Origin: Loigolactobacillus iwatensis
Lineage (GTDB): Bacteria > Bacillota > Bacilli > Lactobacillales > Lactobacillaceae
Assembly (NCBI RefSeq): GCF_003950295.1
Contig: NZ_RHNP01000016.1
Coordinates: 1 to 64,000, forward strand
Length of the DNA stretch: 64,000 nt
Direction of reading: 5' to 3'
A model generated the notes under the pieces. That model had not been told where the DNA came from. It saw only the letters and a list, made by a program, of their open reading frames with translations, and ran no database searches. Positions 49,294 to 59,030 of this stretch are shown in pieces. Position 1 is the first letter of the stretch. Every line of letters begins with the position of its first letter. A program made the position numbers and the translations under genes.

Positions 49294-50583
49294 TTATTTA
49301 ACTGCGGTCTTAAAAATAGCTTTAAAATCTGATTCAATCTTTGTAAATGGTACGGTGGTTTCTTCACCTGTTGCCATGTTTTTTAAGTTGGCAGCCTTTG
49401 CCGCTAACTCGCTGTCACCAATCGTAATAACAACCTTGGCGTTTAAGCGGTTGGCCGTTTTAAACTGAGCCTTGGGTTTACGGTCTAAATAATCACGTTC
49501 GGCAGAGAAACCTGCGCCACGAATTGCCTGAATTAACTTCAAGGTAGCTGGAGCCGCTGCGGCACCAATTCCAACTAAGTAAACATCTAATTGGTCATCA
49601 ACTGGTAATGGCACCTCATCAGCCGCCATAATTAACAGCAAACGTTCAACACCTAAACCAAAACCAAAACCTGGGGCATCTGGACCACCTAATTCACTCA
49701 CTAGGCCATTGTAGCGACCGCCTGCACAAACTGTCATGTAATTACCACCAAAGGCCTTAGAATTCGACATAATTTCAAAGATTGTATGGTTATAATAATC
49801 AAGCCCACGCACCATATTTGCATCAATTTCATAGTCAATGCCAAGTGACTCCAACATTTGTTTAACGGTAGTAAAATGAGCGGTTGAAGCCTCATCAAGG
49901 TAATCCAAAATAGAGGGGGCATCCTTGACGATTTCTTGATCATGCTTGTCTTTACTGTCTAAAACACGCAGTGGATTCTTGTGTAGCCGTTCTTTTGAAT
50001 CGGCACTAAGCTCGGCAAAATGTGGTTCCAAAAAGTCAATTAATGCCTGCCGGTATGCCTGTCTGGTTTCCAAATCCCCTAAAGTATTGATCACTAGCTT
50101 TAAATTCTTTAAACCAAATTGTTTCAGTAATTGTAGCGCCATGGCAATTGTTTCAACATCAATGGCTGGGCTTTCACTTCCAAAGGCTTCAACACCAAGC
50201 TGATGAAATTCACGCATACGTCCAGATTGCGGCCGTTCATAACGAAACATGGGTCCCATATAGTAAACTTTAACCGGCTTTTGATGCTCAGGTCCATAAA
50301 GCTTATTTTCAACGTAAGCACGAACAACACCTGCTGTTCCCTCTGGTCGTAAAACAATGTGGCGATCACCTTTGTCAAAGAAATCATACATTTCTTTTGT
50401 GACAATATCTGAAGTATCACCGACGGAACGGGAAAAAACATCAAAATTTTCAAACATTGGCGTTCGAATTTCTTTAAATTGGTAGGCCTTAAAAACATCC
50501 CGCGCCGTTTGTTCAACGTACTGCCATTTTTCGGACTCGCCTGGTAAAATATCGGCAGTTCCCTTTGGTCGTTGGTATGCCAT
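49294..50583 (-). CDS. hisS: Histidyl-tRNA synthetase
   Basis: The 429-residue class II synthetase starts [15 protein letters not shown] and has motif 2 in [23 protein letters not shown] (about 110-132). The HisA motif is [14 protein letters not shown] (about 257-270), with [15 protein letters not shown] following. A C-terminal anticodon domain begins near 335. AAGGAGGAATTCG precedes the ATG. It is followed by aspS in one operon under a T-box leader about 290 bases upstream. Confidence 0.97.
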   Translation of the reverse strand: MAYQRPKGTADILPGESEKWQYVEQTARDVFKAYQFKEIRTPMFENFDVFSRSVGDTSDIVTKEMYDFFDKGDRHIVLRPEGTAGVVRAYVENKLYGPEHQKPVKVYYMGPMFRYERPQSGRMREFHQLGVEAFGSESPAIDVETIAMALQLLKQFGLKNLKLVINTLGDLETRQAYRQALIDFLEPHFAELSADSKERLHKNPLRVLDSKDKHDQEIVKDAPSILDYLDEASTAHFTTVKQMLESLGIDYEIDANMVRGLDYYNHTIFEIMSNSKAFGGNYMTVCAGGRYNGLVSELGGPDAPGFGFGLGVERLLLIMAADEVPLPVDDQLDVYLVGIGAAAAPATLKLIQAIRGAGFSAERDYLDRKPKAQFKTANRLNAKVVITIGDSELAAKAANLKNMATGEETTVPFTKIESDFKAIFKTAVK

Positions 50584-50690
50584 TTTTTCGAATTCCTCCT
50601 TATAATTTTTACTTTATGTGCGTACAGATCCGTTAATCCATTTGTTTCAGTGTTTAGCGTGAATCCCAAACTATTTAGTTAGGAAATTTT

Positions 50691-50775
50691 GCGGCTGAAA
50701 CAAAAAGTCCTGACCGCTCACTATTTCCGAGCATTACTCGCAAACGTGCGCCAAAACCAACTTTTGTCTCACGCC
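50691..50775. repeat. Inverted-repeat element in the hisS leader
   Basis: GGCTGAAACAAAAAG (50693-50707, plus) and GGCGTGAGACAAAAG (50775-50761, minus) are imperfect inverted ends about 83 bases apart. The minus-strand arm extends as GACAAAAGTTGGTTTTGG and recurs as GACAAAAGTCGGTTTTGG at 63379. It lies between the T-box terminator and the hisS start. Confidence 0.5.
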
Positions 50776-50869
50776 TAATCTATCATCCACTCTTCACGTA
50801 ACGCTCAAATTCGATATCGCCCTCACTGTGCGCGCTTAACAATATTCAGGCAATCTTCCCTGTGAAAAC

Positions 50870-51075
50870 GAAAAACACCCCTGTCGCTTTGACAAGGGCG
50901 CTGAATTAGCACGGTACCACCTTAAATATAACTTACCCCATATCGCTGGGTCGCGAGACTGACGTCTAACCTAAGAAGTGTCAAATCAGTTCTAACTTTT
51001 AGTGGCTTTCAGCAAACCCACTTTTCTGTAAAAAGTTCTGAACAAATCTATCTTCCTCATTGGCCTTTATAATTC
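50870..51075 (-). promoter_or_regulatory. T-box riboswitch for hisS-aspS with GACAC specifier
   Basis: The antiterminator signature AAGGTGGTACCGTGC is at 50923-50909. The terminator GCGCCCTTGTC/GACAGGGGTG plus TTTTTC spans 50900-50872. Stem I pairs GAAG with CTTC at its base and TCAG with CTGA above, with AACTTTT/AAAAGTT further up. Between them the 3' loop strand reads TTTGACA, then CTTC. This places GACAC (50982-50978) at the specifier, offering GAC (Asp) or CAC (His). The start is approximate. Confidence 0.9.
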
Positions 51076-51170
51076 AGTTTTTACGTTACCGAATATTGTT
51101 TTGAAAGTCAAGTTTGTTTTCAGCATTTGTTACCGGTAAATTTAAGTCATAACCCATTATGATATTTATT

Positions 51171-51179
51171 TGTTATAAT
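51171..51179 (+). promoter_or_regulatory. Extended -10 promoter of the amidase gene
   Basis: TGTTATAAT lies 33 bases before the start at 51212. No standard -35. Confidence 0.5.
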
Positions 51180-51211
51180 GGCTATAAATCAATTCGGAAG
51201 GTGACACAAGA

Positions 51212-52477
51212 ATGCTAAGACGATTCGTACATTGCATAATTCTACTATTAGCCTGTGTCACCTTAACCTTGCTAGTTAATCAGTCAGTATCTGCCGCAAG
51301 TAAGACGATAACCATTCAGGCAAGCCGGGTTAATGTCCGTATGGGACCGGGCCTAGCTTATGATACCATGACTCAATTAAAACACGGTGCCACAATCCAT
51401 ATTATAACAACTAAAAACGGTTGGTACCAGGTTCGCCTAGCAAGTGACAAGATTGGTTGGGTAGCAAGTTGGTTGGTCAATAACAGTGAAGTAAGCTCGG
51501 CCGCTAATCAAAAAGGCACAATGAACGAAACAATCTATGCCCGTGAGCATCCTGATAGTTCAAGTCAAATATTAGGTACGATGACAGCTAATACTCCCGT
51601 CACAATTATTTACCAACAAGGCGCTTGGTCCCAGATCATTTTTAAAAATACGGTTGCTTGGTTACCGAGCCACACTATCACCCAACAAAACAACCAACAA
51701 ACCAAAACCGTCGATCCAACAATTAAAACGATGACAGTTCGTTCTGATCAGGCAAAGTTGCGAACCGGCCCCGCAATTAATCATCACATCATAGCAACTC
51801 TTAAAAAACAAACCAATTTAACTTATATTGCAACGGATGGCGATTGGTACAAGGTCAAAACAACAACCGGGAAAATAGGTTACATCGCAAATTGGTTAGT
51901 TAATCTTAATAGCACAACCCCTAATAATGCCACAAATCTATCTGAGGCAACGATTGTTCTCGATCCAGGGCATGGTGGCCATGACTCCGGCGCCATCTCT
52001 TTAAAAAAGACCTATGAAAAAACATTTACTTTGGCTACGGCTAAGGCAATTGCGACTCGGCTAAGATCGGCCGGGGCCCGCGTTATCTTAACCAGAAACA
52101 AAGATAAGTACGTTGGCTTATCCCCCCGCCCTGCAATTGCCAAGCGGGTGCACGCTGACGCCTTTATTAGTATTCACTTTGATTCCAGCGAAACCGCGAA
52201 TACTGGTAGCGGTACAACAACTTACTATTACAAAAAGAAAAAAGATTTGGCGCTTGCCAAGACACTCAATCAGCAATTAAAACAACTACCACTTAACAGT
52301 CGCGGTATCGACTTTGGCAATTTTCTCGTCTTACGGGATAATACCCGCCCCGCTGTCTTACTAGAGCTTGGCTACATCAATAGCAAACATGATTATCGTG
52401 AAATTCAAGAAAAGGCCTACCAAAAGCAGGTAGCAACTGATGTTTATCAAGGCCTTAGTCATTATTTCAAACAATAA
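51212..52477 (+). CDS. Secreted N-acetylmuramoyl-L-alanine amidase with three SH3b repeats
   Basis: The 421-residue cell-wall hydrolase has a signal peptide (about 1-29, IILLLACVTLTLLVNQSVSAAS). Three SH3b domains lie at about 32-90, 102-155 and 170-230 (RVNVRMGPGLAYDTM, KLRTGPAINHHII). The Amidase_3 domain (about 245-421) shows LDPGHGGHDSG, the Glu in KTYEKTF, HADAFISIHFDS and the catalytic LLELGYINS. These supply the zinc His/Glu/His and the general base. It resembles LytH-type amidases and is often beside hisS. GGAAGGTG precedes the ATG. Confidence 0.94.
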   Translation: MLRRFVHCIILLLACVTLTLLVNQSVSAASKTITIQASRVNVRMGPGLAYDTMTQLKHGATIHIITTKNGWYQVRLASDKIGWVASWLVNNSEVSSAANQKGTMNETIYAREHPDSSSQILGTMTANTPVTIIYQQGAWSQIIFKNTVAWLPSHTITQQNNQQTKTVDPTIKTMTVRSDQAKLRTGPAINHHIIATLKKQTNLTYIATDGDWYKVKTTTGKIGYIANWLVNLNSTTPNNATNLSEATIVLDPGHGGHDSGAISLKKTYEKTFTLATAKAIATRLRSAGARVILTRNKDKYVGLSPRPAIAKRVHADAFISIHFDSSETANTGSGTTTYYYKKKKDLALAKTLNQQLKQLPLNSRGIDFGNFLVLRDNTRPAVLLELGYINSKHDYREIQEKAYQKQVATDVYQGLSHYFKQ

Positions 52478-52487
52478 ATAAATTTAG

Positions 52488-52524
52488 CAAAAAAGAGTTG
52501 GAAAATTTTCCAACTCTTTTTTGC
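52488..52524. terminator. Bidirectional terminator (amidase / azlD)
   Basis: AAAAAAGAGTTGGAAAA is followed directly by its complement TTTTCCAACTCTTTTTT, a palindrome of about 34 bases between convergent genes. Confidence 0.93.
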
Positions 52525-52565
52525 TAAATTAGATTAAATGAATACTTCATAATTTTACAGTCACA

Positions 52566-52892
52566 CTACAAAATATACGAAAAAATCAGAATTGAAATCA
52601 GCCCAGCAACAACTGTAACGCCCATTGATTTCGTTCGTGCCGCAATCAAGAAAACTAACAAAGTTGAAATAATCTCTGCCGAACTATCAACGTTAAACGT
52701 GTATGTAGAAGTAACAAACACATCCTTTGCTATTAAAGCAGTAAATAAGGCAACTGGAATGTACTTCATCCATTCATCAAACCAGGCCGGAATTTTACGT
52801 TTAGTAAAGTAAAGTAATGGTACAACTCGCGGAATAAAAGCAACAATCGCCGCTAAAATGATCAGTAATAAATAGTCACCGTTAGTCCTCAT
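52566..52892 (-). CDS. azlD: Branched-chain amino acid exporter subunit AzlD
   Basis: The 108-residue membrane protein has four helices (YLLLIILAAIVAFIPRVVPLL, YIPVALFTALIAKDVFV, EIISTLLVFLIAA, GVTVVAGLISILIFSYIL). The conserved RVVPLL and WMKYIPVALF are present. With AzlC it exports Leu/Ile/Val and related compounds. Its start overlaps the azlC stop by 11 bases with a GGAGAC site inside azlC. Confidence 0.92.
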   Translation of the reverse strand: MRTNGDYLLLIILAAIVAFIPRVVPLLYFTKRKIPAWFDEWMKYIPVALFTALIAKDVFVTSTYTFNVDSSAEIISTLLVFLIAARTKSMGVTVVAGLISILIFSYIL

Positions 52893-53673
52893 GGTTGTCG
52901 CTCGTCTCCTTTACATCCGTAAATTGACCCTTTCTGCGGTGAAGATGCAGTCCACGCAATAAAAAGGCGTGCTTATGGCCCTCTAAACTATGTTCAATCA
53001 GAAAACCAACAAAAGAGGCAATTAAGGTTGCAATTACCAAGCCCATCGTACTTTTAAGGACAATCATCAACCAAACTGAGAGTACGCCTGATAAAGCAGC
53101 AACACCAATTGATAGCCAGTTTTTAACTTGCATAACCATCATGTAACCAAATAGCGCAGTTAAAGTAAAATTAACAATATTAACGTCAAAGTGAATTAAA
53201 TTACCAATTGTCGAACCGATCATATTACTAACGGTCCAAAAAAGCATTGAATAGTGATTAACCATTACTGCCTTATGGCCATTCCAGTTCTTATCAGTCG
53301 CAAACTTAAGGTAATTAATCGCATAATTTTCATCATTCATTGAACTTGCAAAGTACACCAAGAAACCCAGTGATTCTTTTTTCATAAAGGGCGATAAACT
53401 AGCCGAAAGTAAGGCGTAACGAAGTTCCAGAAAGAGTAACATTAAAAGTACTTGTAATAAAGGTGCGTGAATCGCCAACATTGAGGCGATTAAAAACTGG
53501 GCACCCCCTGAAAAAACGAGAATTGAAGCAAGCCCAGTCAAAAGAATATTGAAACCGGAAGAATGTAGTAAAATACCACACGCTAACCCGATCGGAATAT
53601 AGCTTAAACAAAGTGGTAACGCAATCTTAAAAACTGCCAACCAACCCTGATTTTCTTCATCTACTTCATTCAA
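52882..53673 (-). CDS. azlC: Branched-chain amino acid exporter subunit AzlC
   Basis: The 263-residue large subunit has about six membrane helices and family features IALPLCLSYIPIGLACGILL (17-36), FSGGAQFLIASMLA (about 54) and LRYALLSASLSPFMK (about 83). The start is taken as the TTG at 53673, seven bases after GGAGG (M/LNEVDEENQGW). The frame back to 53733 has no site. It is translationally coupled to azlD. Confidence 0.9.
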   Translation of the reverse strand: MNEVDEENQGWLAVFKIALPLCLSYIPIGLACGILLHSSGFNILLTGLASILVFSGGAQFLIASMLAIHAPLLQVLLMLLFLELRYALLSASLSPFMKKESLGFLVYFASSMNDENYAINYLKFATDKNWNGHKAVMVNHYSMLFWTVSNMIGSTIGNLIHFDVNIVNFTLTALFGYMMVMQVKNWLSIGVAALSGVLSVWLMIVLKSTMGLVIATLIASFVGFLIEHSLEGHKHAFLLRGLHLHRRKGQFTDVKETSDNHED

Positions 53674-53709
53674 AAGTCTGCCTCCAGATTCATGCAATAA
53701 ACCTAGGTG

Positions 53710-53718
53710 ATTATAACA
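53710..53718 (-). promoter_or_regulatory. Extended -10 promoter of azlCD
   Basis: TGTTATAAT on the minus strand, 36 bases upstream of the TTG start, between the HAD gene and azlC. Confidence 0.6.
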
Positions 53719-53754
53719 TATCCCTTTTGCCAATTTGTAGTCTTAATTAACCAT

Positions 53755-54378
53755 TTAACCAATGTAAGGTATCAAATCAGTCAGTTGGTCAATTGTAATC
53801 GTTGCGTTACTGACACCATGAAAACCATCAATATCATAAAAGCAGGCCTTAGCGCCAGCATTTAAACCGGCCTCAACATCTAATGGTCGATCACCCACCA
53901 TAATCGTGTTTGCCGCCTTTAATTGATAACGACTAATTAAATATATTAATGACTCTGGATCCGGCTTACGCTTAAAATGTTGATCACTTGTCACAAAATC
54001 AGTAAATAATTCAGCCAGACCATCATGTTCCAGAAAACGAATTGCTCCGCGATCACGGTGTGTTAACAAAAAATTACGACCGCCCTTATCAATCACTGCC
54101 TGACAGGTCTCCAGTGCCCCCTTAAGTGGTCTGGGCTCAAGTTGCCGGTCTTCCTCAATTTCATGATAACGTGCCTTAACTTGCTCATTAGGTAGACCTT
54201 TTAATTCACTAAAATGTTGAATTGCATAGTGAACCGAACGAACTTTGATTAAACGATAAAGTTCGCTATCTTCAACCTGAATATTAAATTCCTGAAGTGT
54301 TTTTTGTAATGATTTTAAAATAATTGGGTATGTATCGTATAAAGTACCATCAAAGTCCCAAATGACAGAATCTAACAT
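53755..54378 (-). CDS. HAD-superfamily phosphatase (phosphoglycolate phosphatase-like)
   Basis: The 207-residue HAD hydrolase has motif I WDFDGTLYDT (8-17), a helical cap, motif II LLTHRD (about 103), motif III KRKPDPESL (about 135) and motif IV VGDRPLDVEAGLNAG (about 161). The substrate cannot be told from sequence. The ATG at 54378 follows GGAG; a GTG at 54390 lies inside that site. It is upstream of azlC with its own leader. Confidence 0.9.
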   Translation of the reverse strand: MLDSVIWDFDGTLYDTYPIILKSLQKTLQEFNIQVEDSELYRLIKVRSVHYAIQHFSELKGLPNEQVKARYHEIEEDRQLEPRPLKGALETCQAVIDKGGRNFLLTHRDRGAIRFLEHDGLAELFTDFVTSDQHFKRKPDPESLIYLISRYQLKAANTIMVGDRPLDVEAGLNAGAKACFYDIDGFHGVSNATITIDQLTDLIPYIG

Positions 54379-54589
54379 CAGTTGAACCACTCCTTCAAAA
54401 GTCTAGAACTAGCATAACGTTTTTTAAATTTTCTGTAAATATCTTTTTGATTCTATAACGGTAAAATTAACCAATTAAGCCCTTTTTTTAGAATATTTGA
54501 AAGAATACCCAAAAATCGTTTTTAGAAATACGCCTTTCCAAAAGCGTTTACGCTGGATGAGTTAAAAAATACACTTTAACCACCACAAC

Positions 54590-55033
54590 TCATTTATTCG
54601 CAGTATCAAATAAAATAGTCACCGGGCCATCATTAACCAATTCGACTTGCATATCAGCACCAAACTCTCCCGTTTCAACCGGAACTGATTGCGCTAGGGC
54701 CTGATTGAATTTTTGGTACAGCACCTTCGAACGTGCTGGATCACCTGCACCTTGAAATCCTGGCCGATTACCCTTTTTGGTATCCGCATAAAGGGTAAAT
54801 TGCGAAACAGACAAAATTGCGCCGCCAATCTGTTCTAGTGAACAATTCATTTTACCCTGTTCATCTTCAAAAACACGTAATTTAATAATTTTATGAACTA
54901 AATAATCTAGATCGGCCTGCTGATCTGCATCGGAAAAAGCAACTAATACTAAATAGCCACGTTTGATGGACCCAACGACCTGCTGTTCAATTGTCACCTG
55001 TGCCGAACGAACGCGCTGTAAAACGACACGCAT
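54590..55033 (-). CDS. dtd: D-aminoacyl-tRNA deacylase
   Basis: The 147-residue dimeric enzyme hydrolyses D-amino acids from tRNA. It begins [16 protein letters not shown] and shows [21 protein letters not shown] (about 74-94) and the GPVTI cross-subunit motif [12 protein letters not shown] near the end. AGGGGGAATTCTTG precedes the ATG. It follows relA as in B. subtilis. Confidence 0.97.
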   Translation of the reverse strand: MRVVLQRVRSAQVTIEQQVVGSIKRGYLVLVAFSDADQQADLDYLVHKIIKLRVFEDEQGKMNCSLEQIGGAILSVSQFTLYADTKKGNRPGFQGAGDPARSKVLYQKFNQALAQSVPVETGEFGADMQVELVNDGPVTILFDTANK

Positions 55034-55270
55034 CAAGAATTCCCCCTGCTAAGTTTCTTAAATTTGAGCCACTAAAAAAGAGCTATTTCAAAAGCACTCC
55101 TTCATCGTACCAAATTCTAACGAGAAAATCAGTTACGTTTACGGATCACTTTTAAAAAGCTCTGTTTAAATCCTATTCTATTGTGGTTATTCCAAAACTA
55201 AATACTTTGTTTTTTATCAATTGAACGTACTCGTCTTTTCAGGGCACTGCCACTTGTTTCGTTACTATTT

Positions 55271-57508
55271 CTATTCACTAGCCCGTCTGACACTATAAAC
55301 ATCAGGAATATTTTTGATACTATCAATAAGCCGGGTTAAATGTGCCAAATTTGTAATCGCAACGGTCACGTGGATGGTTGCCATATTATCATGATCAACC
55401 TTGCCACTAACAGAAGTTAGATTCTTAGTCTGTGAATTTAAATTCTGTAAAACATCGTTGAGTAAGCCTGAACGATTATAACCGTAAATTTCCAAATTAG
55501 TATCATAACTAACGCCCTTGGCCCCTGTATCTTCCCACTCAACCTCAATTAAACGATTTTCAGCATCTTGGGCATTTTGCACATTCGGACAATCAGTTCG
55601 GTGAATTGAAACCCCACGTCCCTTGGTCACGTACCCCACAATTGGATCGCCAGGAACAGGATTGCAACACTTACTCAAGTGAACCAATAAATTATCGACG
55701 CCTTGAATAACGACGCCACCTTCATGCTTGATCTTTAGGGGTTGTTCTTTAGTTTTAGTTTTGGCCTGCTGATTAGCCGGTTTAGCGTCTGAATTCAAAA
55801 CAGCCTTAGCCTGCTGATCCTGGGCTACTTTTTCTCGTGCCTTACGTGCCTTTTCGGTCAAACGGTTACTGACCGCCAATGGTGAAAGCTCACCGTAACC
55901 AACGGCGGCTAATAGCTCCTCTTCCGTACTAAAATTAAATCGATCTAAGATCTGACTAAGTGTCTCGCGATTTAAGAAATCTTTTGGCAAAAAATCCATT
56001 TCAGCCAATTGCTTTTCCAGCATATCCCGGCCCTTTTCAACATTTTCGGACTTATCTGCTTGCTTGAAGAAGCGTTTAATCTTGTTTCTAGCCTTGCTGG
56101 TGTTAACCAAATTAATCCAATCACGGCTGGGCGTAGAATTAGGCGAAGTTAAAATATCAACAATATCACCATTTTTAAGTTGGTAATTAAGCGGCACAAT
56201 TTTACCATTTACCTTTGCGCCAATCGTTTTATTACCCACTTCTGTATGAATGGTATAGGCAAAATCTAACGGGCCAGAACCCTTAGATAGTTCGTAAACA
56301 TCGCCCTTGGGTGTGAACACATAAACCCGATCGGAGAAAATATCACCCTTAACACTCTCCATAAAATCGGCAGCATCAGACGTTTCATCTCCGAGCTCTA
56401 AAATCTCCCGGAACATGTCGATTCGCTTACCATTTGAATCATATTTAACTTCGTCTTGTTGGCCTTCCTTATAGGCCCAGTGTGCTGCAACACCATATTC
56501 GGCAACTTGGTGCATTTCTTCTGTTCGAATTTGAATTTCCAACGGCTTACCTTTGGGCCCAATAACGGTCGTGTGAATGGATTGGTACATATTGGCCTTA
56601 GGCATGGCAATATAGTCCTTAAAACGACCAGGCATTGGCTTCCATTTGGTGTGAATAGCACCTAAAACGGCATAACAATCTTTAATCGAATCAACAATAA
56701 CCCGGATTGCCTGTAAGTCATAGATTTCTTCAAATTGTTTGTGCTTGTCACGCATTTTTTTATAGATCGAATAAATGTGTTTTGGCCGTCCGTAAATTTG
56801 GTATTTGATACTGAATTCAGTCATTGATGACTTGATTTCCGTAATGGCCTCGTTGATGTAAGCTTGCCGTTGTGTTCGCTTAGAGTTCATCAAATGAACA
56901 ATCCGGTAATACTGTTGTGGATTAAGGTAACGCAATGAAATATCTTCTAATTCCCACTTAAATTGACTAATCCCTAAGCGATCGGCTAAGGGTGCATAAA
57001 TCTCTAACGTTTCATTGGCAATCCGGCGCTGTTTATCCGGTCGCAAATGCTGCAATGTTCGCATATTATGCAGCCGATCGGCCAACTTAACCATGACCAC
57101 CCGTAAATCTTTGGCCATCGCTAAAATCATTTTACGGTGATTTTCCGCTAGGGCATCCTTATGAGCAACGTACTGGATTTTACTTAATTTTGTTACACCA
57201 TCAACAATAATAGCAACATCAGTACCAAATAACTCCTTAATATCGCCTAGTGTAACGTTTGTGTCCTCAACAACATCATGTAAAAAACCAGAGGCAACGG
57301 TTGCCGGATCCATCTCAAGCTCAGCCAAAATAGCCGCAACCTGAATTGGGTGGATAATATAGGGCTCCCCAGACTGGCGAAATTGTTCTTGATGGACGTA
57401 GGTAGCAAAGTCAAGCGCCCGTTTAACGAAAGCGACATGCTCTGAGTTCATATAGGTCTTAACCAACGCCATAATATCATCGGCAGAGTATTCTTTATCT
57501 TTTGGCAT
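55271..57508 (-). CDS. relA: Bifunctional (p)ppGpp synthetase/hydrolase RelA/SpoT
   Basis: The 745-residue stringent-response enzyme has an N-terminal HD hydrolase (EQFRQSGEPYIIHPIQVAAIL, FLHDVVEDTNVTLGD, about 35-75). A synthetase domain follows (YGRPKHIYSIYKKM about 250, with the conserved region around RFKDYIAMPKANMYQSIHTTVIGP). TGS is at about 395-455 and ACT at the C-terminus (NLEIYGYNRSGLLNDVL). The ATG at 57508 follows AAAGGGG. Presence of the HD motif means it can both make and degrade (p)ppGpp. Confidence 0.96.
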   Translation of the reverse strand: MPKDKEYSADDIMALVKTYMNSEHVAFVKRALDFATYVHQEQFRQSGEPYIIHPIQVAAILAELEMDPATVASGFLHDVVEDTNVTLGDIKELFGTDVAIIVDGVTKLSKIQYVAHKDALAENHRKMILAMAKDLRVVMVKLADRLHNMRTLQHLRPDKQRRIANETLEIYAPLADRLGISQFKWELEDISLRYLNPQQYYRIVHLMNSKRTQRQAYINEAITEIKSSMTEFSIKYQIYGRPKHIYSIYKKMRDKHKQFEEIYDLQAIRVIVDSIKDCYAVLGAIHTKWKPMPGRFKDYIAMPKANMYQSIHTTVIGPKGKPLEIQIRTEEMHQVAEYGVAAHWAYKEGQQDEVKYDSNGKRIDMFREILELGDETSDAADFMESVKGDIFSDRVYVFTPKGDVYELSKGSGPLDFAYTIHTEVGNKTIGAKVNGKIVPLNYQLKNGDIVDILTSPNSTPSRDWINLVNTSKARNKIKRFFKQADKSENVEKGRDMLEKQLAEMDFLPKDFLNRETLSQILDRFNFSTEEELLAAVGYGELSPLAVSNRLTEKARKAREKVAQDQQAKAVLNSDAKPANQQAKTKTKEQPLKIKHEGGVVIQGVDNLLVHLSKCCNPVPGDPIVGYVTKGRGVSIHRTDCPNVQNAQDAENRLIEVEWEDTGAKGVSYDTNLEIYGYNRSGLLNDVLQNLNSQTKNLTSVSGKVDHDNMATIHVTVAITNLAHLTRLIDSIKNIPDVYSVRRASE

Positions 57509-57611
57509 AGCCGCCACACCCCTTTTACTTTGATACAAAAATAGCACGGTAACGTGAAAACGCAACGTGCTCATTATTTTCAGTAATCACCTAAATTATA
57601 CCTAAGGTCAT

Positions 57612-57956
57612 TCATTTTGCAACTGAGATTGGTTTTTTTAACCCATAACTCAAATAACTAAGACAGAGATAAATTAGGGCGAACCAATAAGCATATTTTC
57701 CGTATAGAAAATAGACTGCAAGTGTAAATAAAAGTGGAAAAATCAGAATTAGCCAAGCTGGTCTTCTTTTCCGAGCAACTTGAAGACCAAACAAAATGGC
57801 CGCAATGCCATTAACGATTATAAATCCCCACCCAATTCGCATCACGGAACTAATGTGTAGTGCTCGTGAAATTAGTGGCAAAATAAAAGTTAACAATAAA
57901 CTAATTAAAAAATAGCTAGTGACTGGTATTAATAGAACTTGCTTTATTTTTGTCAA
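57612..57956 (-). CDS. Small multi-span membrane protein, family not recognised
   Basis: The 114-residue protein has four hydrophobic segments (about 8-28, 40-60, 67-84, 88-106), a basic loop RKRRPA between helices 2 and 3, and a basic C-terminus (GLKKPISVAK). It has no catalytic motif that I recognise. The start is TTG with GTGAGGCACGATT upstream. It lies between rsmE and relA; its role is unknown. Confidence 0.75.
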   Translation of the reverse strand: MTKIKQVLLIPVTSYFLISLLLTFILPLISRALHISSVMRIGWGFIIVNGIAAILFGLQVARKRRPAWLILIFPLLFTLAVYFLYGKYAYWFALIYLCLSYLSYGLKKPISVAK

Positions 57957-58283
57957 AATCGTGCCTCACAATTCATTGGATTTTCCGACTAAGAAGTGTC
58001 TTGAAACGATTCTTTCATAAGTATTCTGCAACCAAATTAGTTTAAATGTGTCCTAAAAGTAAATTTTGCGCATGACCTTGTTGTATTTCAACTTAGTTAA
58101 GCTTCACCTTAATGGAAGGAACAATACCTAGAAATCGTAATTACAGCACTCTCGGCGGGACTTGGGACTTCAATCGATCTTAGTCCGAACGACACCCACT
58201 CATAACTATTAATTGCAGAGCAGAATCTAAGTGTTTTACATCTATTTCTAACATTCAGATAATACTATAGATTTTACCATTTT
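57957..58283. other. Non-coding gap downstream of rsmE
   Basis: No open frame with a ribosome site is present. It contains a minus-strand copy of the 18-base motif (58034-58051). No clear rsmE terminator is seen. Confidence 0.5.
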
Positions 58284-59030
58284 TTACTGTAATTCCCAAA
58301 TTACGGATAGAGCGGCCAACAAATAAAGTGGGGCTGTTTCCGCACGGAGTATTCTCGGCCCCAACCCCACTGGAACAAACGCCGCATTTTCTAACAAGGC
58401 GACTTCTGCAGGTGCTAAACCACCTTCGGGACCAAAAACGGCAACTAAACGCTGTCCTGTCTGCATTTGCCGAACTTGCTTAACCAATTGGGCCGTTTCA
58501 CCTTGTTTAGCCGCCTCTTCGTAGGCGACAATGCCCGTATCCTTCGTTAACTGCGTAACAGCCTTTAAATTAGGTAAAATAACCACTTTGGGAACACTTA
58601 GGCGATGTGATTGCCGTGCTGCTTCTAAGGCGATTTTGGCTAGCCGTTCCTGCTTTTTAGGCTGTTTTTTTTCATCCCACTTTGCAACGCCATACTGGCT
58701 CATGAAAAAGACAAACTGGCTAGCACCCATCTCAGTTCCCTTTTGAACAATCCATTCGGCCTTATCCTTTTTAGAAACCCCACAAACAATTGTCACTGTA
58801 CAGGGCAGTTCACTTTGACTAATCAAAGATTTCTCTAATTGGACAGTAACTTGTTTTCCATCAATGGATTTGATTTTGGCTTGAAAAGCAAACTGCTCAT
58901 TAAAAACAACTTCAATTTTATCCCCTACCACCATTCGCATAACACGGGTAACGTGATGGGCGGCCTCACTATCCAAGGCGAACGTTTGCCCAATTTTATG
59001 CGCATCGGCCGTCATAAAATACCGTTGCAT
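58284..59030 (-). CDS. rsmE: 16S rRNA (uracil(1498)-N3)-methyltransferase RsmE
   Basis: The 248-residue SPOUT methyltransferase has an N-terminal PUA-like domain (AAHHVTRVMRMVVGDKIEVVF). A C-terminal SPOUT knot has VWQKGTEMGASQFVFF-like VQKGTEMGASQFVFF (about 95), AVFGPEGGLAPAEV (about 195) and LGPRILRAETAPLYLLAAL (about 222-240). Its ATG overlaps the prmA stop as TAATG with AGGAGGATGACG upstream. It forms the prmA-rsmE pair common in Firmicutes. Confidence 0.96.
   Translation of the reverse strand: MQRYFMTADAHKIGQTFALDSEAAHHVTRVMRMVVGDKIEVVFNEQFAFQAKIKSIDGKQVTVQLEKSLISQSELPCTVTIVCGVSKKDKAEWIVQKGTEMGASQFVFFMSQYGVAKWDEKKQPKKQERLAKIALEAARQSHRLSVPKVVILPNLKAVTQLTKDTGIVAYEEAAKQGETAQLVKQVRQMQTGQRLVAVFGPEGGLAPAEVALLENAAFVPVGLGPRILRAETAPLYLLAALSVIWELQ

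Noticed and set aside
49278-49367. N-terminal extension of aspS
   Set aside because: It reads the end of hisS in another frame and lacks a ribosome site; the GTG at 49277 fits the family.
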